NCBI GenBank assembly: GCA_026545225.1
Contig: CM048850.1
Location: forward strand, 8,729,501 to 8,793,500
Reading direction: 5' to 3'
Origin: Cornus controversa
Lineage: Eukaryota > Streptophyta > Magnoliopsida > Cornales > Cornaceae
Length of the DNA: 64,000 bases
Shown here: in pieces, positions 57,545 to 64,000 of the stretch
Layout: every line of letters begins with the position of its first letter
Position numbering within the stretch: position 1 is the first letter of the stretch
Made by a program: the position numbers and the translations under genes
Notes under the pieces: generated by a model
Database searches by the model: none
What the model was told of the DNA's origin: nothing
The model's input: the letters and a program-made list of their open reading frames with translations, nothing else

Positions 57545-59018
57545 CTATAAGAGTTATATATGTCATTCAAAGGAAATTGCACTATTAAAAATGATATCTC
57601 TTTTTTTCATATAGTTTCAAGCTAAAGCATCACCTGTAGACTTAACCCAGATAAAGGTCACAGAAAACAACAATAAACTGACAGTTTCTATCAAACCAAG
57701 ACAGCAGATGAAAAAAATTCTCAAATTGAGTGAAAGTGAATGTAACAAACAAAGAAAATTTTGATTAAATTAGAAGGCTTTCTGATCAATTCCCTCATTC
57801 CAACTAGAGAGTGTATATTCGATGATAATCTGCTTGAGCCCCCTATCAAGAGGGGGGAGGGAGACAAAGCATCACTTTATAAACCATCACATGCCAACAA
57901 TTCTCAACTATATCGTTTTTATAATGGAGGAAAAAGATTCTTCAATTGAAAAAAAAAAAAAAGATGTGTCCTTTTCTGTGAACACTGATAATTGAACCTG
58001 ATACCACGTCACAATTAAAAGATGTCACAAGACTGGATGATAGTAGCTTAATTGTGTTTCCAGAAAAATATATATAAACAGTTGGTAACCTAATTATTTT
58101 CACCAATGCCTTAAATATATTTTTATTTAGAACCATACAGTATCAAGAAAACTAAACAAAGATTCATTGCAATTTTGTATCTCTCAATTTTTTATGTTAT
58201 CCAGAGCTACTTAAACAGGATATTCATTTTCCAAATGGATATTCTATTAAAGAAAAAATGGACAGAAATGATACCCACTAAACCTCCAATAGCAACAAAA
58301 TGGAACAAGAAAAACAAGAGGCTAAGAGAAGGTTTAAATAACCCAACCCCCACCAAATTAAGAAAAAAAAAAAAAACAACAACAACAGCCATTTACGAAA
58401 TAACACCCAAAGAGTTGGCTCTGCAGGGGGTGAAGTCATTATCAAAGAGCATGCCACACTGGGTCTGAATCCTAACATTTTGGAAATAAGGGGCAGGGAG
58501 TTAAATGACACCCCAACAAACATTATACGTCATTGTATTACTAAAAGAATGCACAAATCCAATAAAGGAACCCACTTGAAAGTTGAAAGGCAGGAGCTAA
58601 TACTTCCTGAAATTGTTAAAACACCTAAGACTGCCTTTCAAAGGCTTGAGCATTTCACCTCTATATCACCTAAACCACAGGAAATAGATCAAATCACTAG
58701 AGACTCATGCCCCAAGGGACAAACAAGGTCTTTTACTCCTCCCATAACCCGTTAAGGTCATTAAAGAAGCAAAAGAATACCAAACAAATTATTGGCACAA
58801 TTTCCTAGTTATTCAGATTTCTTCAGAACATCATATATCCTTAACGACCTTGACCATAAATAGCCACCTAATCTCTCCATAGATTTCTTCCCACACCACC
58901 AATTAATCCAAAACAAAGTTCCTGAGAATTACGCAACCTAACCGAGATTAGACTTCTAAACATCCACCAATATAATTCCTCTCCGCAGTTTAAGGTAACT
59001 ATTTCATGCAATTGTGTG
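57545..59018. other. Upstream SEC24 intron, no further exon found
   Basis: I looked on minus for the conserved stretch that precedes VVDFGESG in Sec24 and did not find it. Short open frames on plus at 58175-58468 and 58480-58755 have lysine-rich, low-complexity products I cannot assign. The intron probably runs into and past the copia element starting at 59019. Confidence 0.45.
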
Positions 59019-60128
59019 TGTTGCGACAAACAGCCGTGAATCAAGCACAATCATGAAACACGACAAAAATCGAAAAAAGCACAACACACAGAACACAAGA
59101 ATTTATGTGATTCGGAGATATCTTTAAGTCCACGGCGAAAGTTTTCATTATGCGAAAATCAGGAGATTACAAGTTTCAACCCCAAACCCTAGCACTCTCT
59201 CTCTTTTTCTACATTTTCAATGTTTTCTCTCATTTTTCACTCCAAACCCTAGATGCCCTTATATATCGAGCTACAAGAGTCCTAATCTGGGTCCAAAACC
59301 CACAAGTGAAAAACGGGTCATAAATTTTTTTTTTTGGCTCACGACCTGGGCTGAGACAATTCGGGCTACAACATAACAAATCTCCACCTTGGCTCAAATT
59401 CCGCCAAGCTCCGCAATCTCAGCTACTCCTTCGCATGCCCCTAAGAGCCTCAACAACTGCAGACACCAATCAAGCCCAAACAGTGTCTGAACTTGATAGT
59501 AGAAATGACCTTAGTCATCATATCCGCCAAATTCTTTGTTGTCCCAATCTTTCTCACTGTAATAGCATCTTGTGCAATCACATCTCTAATGAAGTGCAAC
59601 ATAACATCAACATGTTTGGTCCTCTCATAGAAAATCTGATTTTTAGTCAAATGTATAGTACTCTAGCTATCACAAAACACAGTCAAATCTTCCTGTTGGA
59701 TTCCTAGATCACTAACCAAGTCTCTAAGCCATATACCTTTCTTCACTGCCTCTGTGGCAGCCATGTACTCAGTCTCTGTAGTAGACAATGCAACTGTAGA
59801 CTGCAAAGTCACCTTCCAATTGTCACATTCCCACAAAGAGTAAAGGCATACCCTGTCAAGGACTTTCTCCTATCAAGATCTCCAGCATAATCGGAATCAA
59901 CATATCCAACAACACTCCCAAATGTGTCGCTGCCTCTATCAAAGACTAATCCAACATCTGTAGTTCCTCGCAAGTACCACAATATCCATTTCACAGCCTG
60001 CCAATGAACCTTCCCAGGTTTATCCATGTATCTGCTCACTACACTAACTATATGTGAAATGTCTGATCTAGTGCATACCATAGCATACATGATGCTACCC
60101 ACTGCACTAGCATAAGGAACACGAGACA
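59019..60128 (-). mobile_element. Ty1/copia 3' part: RNase H and 3' LTR
   Basis: The LTR is 59378-59019 on minus (TGTTATGTTGTAGCCCG...GTCGCAACA, 360 bp), matching 39667-40028, preceded by a purine tract CAAGGTGGAGAT. RNase H and the region before it lie at 60128-59450 (YASAVGSIMYAMVCTRSDIS, VGYVDSDYAGDLDRRKS). Tork/Tnt1-like lineage, broken, interrupted at 60128 by a solo LTR and resuming at 62632. Confidence 0.85.
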
Positions 60129-62626
60129 TGTAAGAATGGTAACCATTTTTGGCTCGTTTTTTTTTTTATTTCATTTAAAGGCATATAAATTATTTGAATG
60201 ATTTTAAATGTGCTTTAAATATAAAATACATGTTTGGAGACTTATATGAAGGTCCAGGGAAGTTTTGGGAGCATTTGGCAAAAGTTGATATTTTTGAGTC
60301 GGTTGGGCCCGGGATGCGGATCTCGCGGGCCCGAAAAATCCAAAAGTGTTGAAATGACACCAAATTTGAAGAGTTGTTTAAATAAAATATTTGATGTGCT
60401 ACAAAATCGATTTCGGGTCCGTGGGAGTTACGAAAAGTGAAAACAGAGCCCGGGAAGGTTTAGTGAGTGACTAATGGTATTTTTGTAAATAGATGAGTTA
60501 GGTCTATAAATAGTAAAGAGAAGAATGCTGAATTCATTTCTCTCATTCTTCATCAGTTGTGAGATAGCAAGATAGATACACATATCTCTAAACCATCTTC
60601 TTCCCTTCTCCATTGATTTTGAGAAGCTTGGGGCAATAATTAGAAGGCGCCGAAGAAGAGAGAGTTAGTCTACACATTGAGGGATCGAGTTTGATCTCTT
60701 CAGAATCGAATTCAAAGAAAGTTGATTTCGGTGAGAAATTTGGGAGAATTATTTGGAAACTCTTCCAAATTGAGGTAGGGATGCCTAAACCATAGAATCC
60801 GGGATTTTTGTGAGTATATTGGTTGTTATGGCAATCAATTGGTTATGTGGGTATAATTATATGCCTTTCAAGGTTAAAGCATGTTAGATTATACTACTTA
60901 ATGAATTATCAATGTTAAATGATGTAATTACACGCTATAATTGTCTTAGATGATTATATAAGCATGTTGAGGTTGAATTGTGAAAGAACTGTGTATTCAT
61001 GTGTAATTGTGAACGTGACACTTATGTGCTTGATAAATTGTCTTGAGAGTATGTTTGGATGTGAGAGCATGTTAATTGTCAATATAAGTGATATGAAATG
61101 CGCAATGGGTGAAGCATGTTCAATGTGGAAGTATGTGACGTTTATTTGAAAAATGTGCAAGCATGACAATTAGTATTACATTGCTTGAATTCTAATTGCA
61201 TGGTGAGCATGGACATTTGAAAATGCATCTTCATTCATTGGCATGGTGAGGTTAGTGAGCTCAATTGGGCGGTCCTCTTGACAAGTGGCGAGGTGATCCG
61301 GTAAGGGGAACCCTCGTGGGGTGGACCGGTAAAGGAGCCCTAGTTAAATGGAAGGGGATACTCCCTAAAACGGAGTCCTACGATGAGGTGCATTGGTATA
61401 AGAGCCTCGAATAGGTGGAATTGGACAGCCAATAAAACCGGAACCCAATAGATGTGTGGAGAGCATGAGTGAGTTATGCATATCACGTTGCATTATATAT
61501 TGCTTGTGATGTGGTAGTGATGTACAGATATTTGCTTAACATGATTAAATGCAAATGTATGTTTACGTGGTATTCATGGAACTTGCAAAATTGTGTTTTA
61601 GACATTCCTACTAAGCGTGTTGTAGCTCATCCTATGAGTATTAACTCTTTTGAAGAAATGAAAATGAGGTGATGGAGTCTCCCCAACAGTGAGTTGGCGT
61701 GGAGCGGAAATCGGTTTTCATTTAAAGACTTAAAATGTTTTATTTGAATGCATGTCCAGATTGTGGACTATATGCATATAGTGATCATGTAAAGAATATT
61801 TATGTTTTCGAAAACATGTATGATAATGCTTTATGAATGCATACGTTAAAATACGAATTTTGAGCATGATTATGATTTTATACTTTAAATGTATGTGTTA
61901 AGCATGATGAATGCTAAGAGATGAAAATGATGGTTTATAATTCCATTAATGTCCAATTATGCATATATATAAATGTTGCCATGATTGAGTTGAGAGGGAA
62001 CATGAAATGGGTCATGTGTATATGTTGAAAACATAACTGGCCACATAATTACGATGGATTGTAATGCATATTACGATACATCGCCACATTATGATGCATC
62101 CAAATATCCATTACAATAAATATCCATTACAATATATCAAAAAATTGAGGAAATGAGAGGTCAAAAACAGTAGGTCTCGCAACTTGTTTCGCAATAGAGG
62201 CAATGCATTGTAGTATTTCGATGCATTGTAACCCATGTTATGTTGTATTGTAATTGTGAGAAGCTGAGTTAATCTGTATTGAGTAAACAGGTGGGTGTGA
62301 TGTACATTTGGGGTCCCATAGAGAGAATGATCATTGTATATGATGATATTGATGTATAAATAATGCTTCCCCTGATTTATGAAATGATAACTTAGATTGT
62401 TGATCATTGTGATATATATCCAATGAGGGATTGATTTGTTGATAATGTAAAGGCTTCGGCGACAAGCCATGGCCCAGGATTTGGGGCATGATAGCTTGGT
62501 ATCCAATCATGATATCGAAGCTGAATTGTATAAAGATAATTTATGTGGTTGAATGAACGGGTTCACTCTCCAGAGTTCGGGCTAGGACCAGGGAAGTCCC
62601 GGCGGTCTGGATTTTGGGGCACAACA
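60129..62626 (+). mobile_element. Solo gypsy LTR, 2498 bp, inserted in the copia element
   Basis: It begins TGTAAGAATGGTAACC and ends TTTTGGGGCACAACA, flanked by AGACA on both sides (60124-60128 and 62627-62631). Copia pol sequence reads on across the site. The start aligns with 16328 downward on minus, and the end resembles 38167 and 4636. Palindromes around ATTACGAT lie at 62045-62250. Confidence 0.9.
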
Positions 62627-62631
62627 AGACA

Positions 62632-64000
62632 TATGCTCCACCTCCTCCTCGGTCTGTGGTGATAATTCTACCGAAAGTCTAAAGTGGGCTTCCAATGGAG
62701 TACTCACAAGGTTTGATGCTTGCATATCGAAGCATTCAAGCACCTTCTCAATGTATTTCCTCTATGACAAATACAATCTGCCCGCTCCTCTGCCCCTATA
62801 AATTTCCATACCCAAAATCCCCTTCGCGGCACCTAGATCCTTCATCTCAAATTAACCACTGAGCTAAGCCTTCAACATGTTAATTTCTGACATATTTCTG
62901 CAAGCTATCAACATGTCATCAGCATAGAGCAACAAGTATAAATACGAAGCATCTGAGAGCCTCCTGTGATACACACAATTGTCGAACTTACTCCTGCAGT
63001 AGCCACTCCCAACCTCAAAGGTGTCGAATCGCTTGTACCACGATCTAGGAAACTGCTTCAGCCTATACAAGGACTTCTTCAGTAGGCAAATATGGTCTTC
63101 CTTTCCCAAAATCTCAAACCCCTCAAGCTGATACATATAAATCTGCTCTACCAACTCTCCATGCAAGAACGCATTCTTGACATCGAGTTGCTCAAGCTTC
63201 AAGTCATACAGAGCAAGTAACACTCAGATTAAGCTATGTTTCACAACAGGAGAGAAAACTTCATTGAAGTCCACCCCTTCCCTCTATGTATAGCCCTTCA
63301 CCACCAAGCGTGCTTTGGACCTCGCATCTTTCACTCCTAAAGTTCCTTCCTTTTTCTTCTAGCCCTTAAGCTTCTTGACTAGCTCCCAAGTCTGGATCTT
63401 ATGAAGAGACTTAATCTCCTCACCCATAACAATAGACCATTGTGCTGACTCTCCACCTGTGACGACCTCATGATAAGTACGCGGTGTACCTACTCATCAA
63501 TAAACTCTACCACACTAAGTGCATAAGCAACCAAATCAGCATGTGAAAAGCCATACTTTTGAGGTAGCTTAATCTCCTTCCTCAGTTTGTCTCTAGCAAC
63601 ATTATACCACTACAACTATACATCTTCTTCCTCAACCTGAAACTGCACCTGCTCATCATTCGATTGATCAGAAACACTCTCTAACTGAACCTCTAATAGC
63701 TCCACCTGCTCACTAACACCCTGAGCTCTAGCTGAATCAACTACCTCCTTTCTGCGAAGTAAGCATCGCAGACTCATGAAAGGTCACATCTCTACTAACA
63801 AATCATTTCTTTCCCGAAGCTTCTGGGCACCACAATCTGTAACCCTTGACCTCGGGCTCATAACCAAGAAATATACACTTCTTAGCCCTCAGTCCAAGCT
63901 TCCCCTCATTGACATGAGCATACGCAGGACACCCAAATATTCTCATATTATTGTAACTAGCAGGATAACTAAACTATTTCTCCTTCGGAGTCTTACAGTT
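62632..64000 (-). mobile_element. Ty1/copia pol: reverse transcriptase and integrase end
   Basis: On minus, integrase C-terminal sequence enters from the right edge, followed by reverse transcriptase (QLDVKNAFLHGEL, LLYADDMLIACRNMSE) down to 62632. Continuous with the part at 59019-60128. The 5' LTR and gag lie beyond the window. Broken in several places. Confidence 0.85.

Noticed and set aside
58175-58755. Two adjacent open frames on plus as a host gene
   Set aside because: Products are lysine-rich and low complexity, with no recognised domain, no splice structure and no homology I can name.
57545-64000. Further upstream SEC24 exons
   Set aside because: The conserved segment before the zinc finger was sought on minus and not seen; the region is intron and copia sequence.

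Overview
This window is nuclear DNA from a flowering plant, most likely a eudicot. It is AT-rich and packed with plant retroelements: Ty1/copia of several lineages, Ty3/gypsy with LTRs up to about 2.6 kb, an L1-type LINE, an RTE-type LINE fragment and very small LTR elements (TRIMs). The only host gene I can support is a plant COPII-coat gene. No rRNA, functional tRNA, CRISPR or bacterial-type feature was seen.

Host gene. Minus strand, 57544 to 22383, carries the last 20 exons of a SEC24 gene of the class containing Arabidopsis At3g44340/At4g32640 (CEF). I placed every exon by splice sites and protein similarity recalled from memory. They sum to 2022 nt, or 673 codons plus TGA, in one open frame, running from the Sec23/Sec24 zinc finger through the trunk, beta-sandwich, helical and gelsolin domains to the stop. 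The low-complexity N-terminal exons must lie beyond base 64000. Two introns use GC donors. Exon 9 is split by a young 863-bp LTR-derived insertion with a perfect 5-bp target duplication. If the insertion is fixed, this allele is disrupted or must skip that exon; the exon is 72 nt with phase 0 at both ends, so skipping would keep the frame.

Layout. 1-5228: a gypsy element on minus, split by a foreign LTR tail. 5229-5776: spacer with a SINE-like piece. 5777-12412: an L1 LINE split by a 2.27-kb solo LTR. 12750-16328: copia and gypsy LTRs on minus. 16329-19327: a 50-bp minisatellite, gypsy 3' non-coding region and LTR on plus. 19449-21400: copia remnants and tandem repeats. 22190-57544: SEC24, its introns swollen by a copia element (25.2-28.6 kb), RTE LINE and tandem repeats (32.2-32.8 kb), the exon insertion (33.6-34.4 kb), gypsy (35.0-38.2 kb), copia plus gypsy LTR (39.7-44.3 kb), copia (46.9-47.9 kb), a cluster of inverted gypsy copies, TRIMs and a hAT MITE (48.9-53.1 kb), and a composite repeat holding a TRIM and a Mutator MITE (54.6-56.1 kb). 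59019-64000: a copia element on minus split by a 2.5-kb solo gypsy LTR.

The most notable observations are the coding-exon insertion, palindrome clusters at a conserved position in several long LTRs but with different sequences, two GC-AG introns in one gene, and the density of tiny LTR elements inside one gene.
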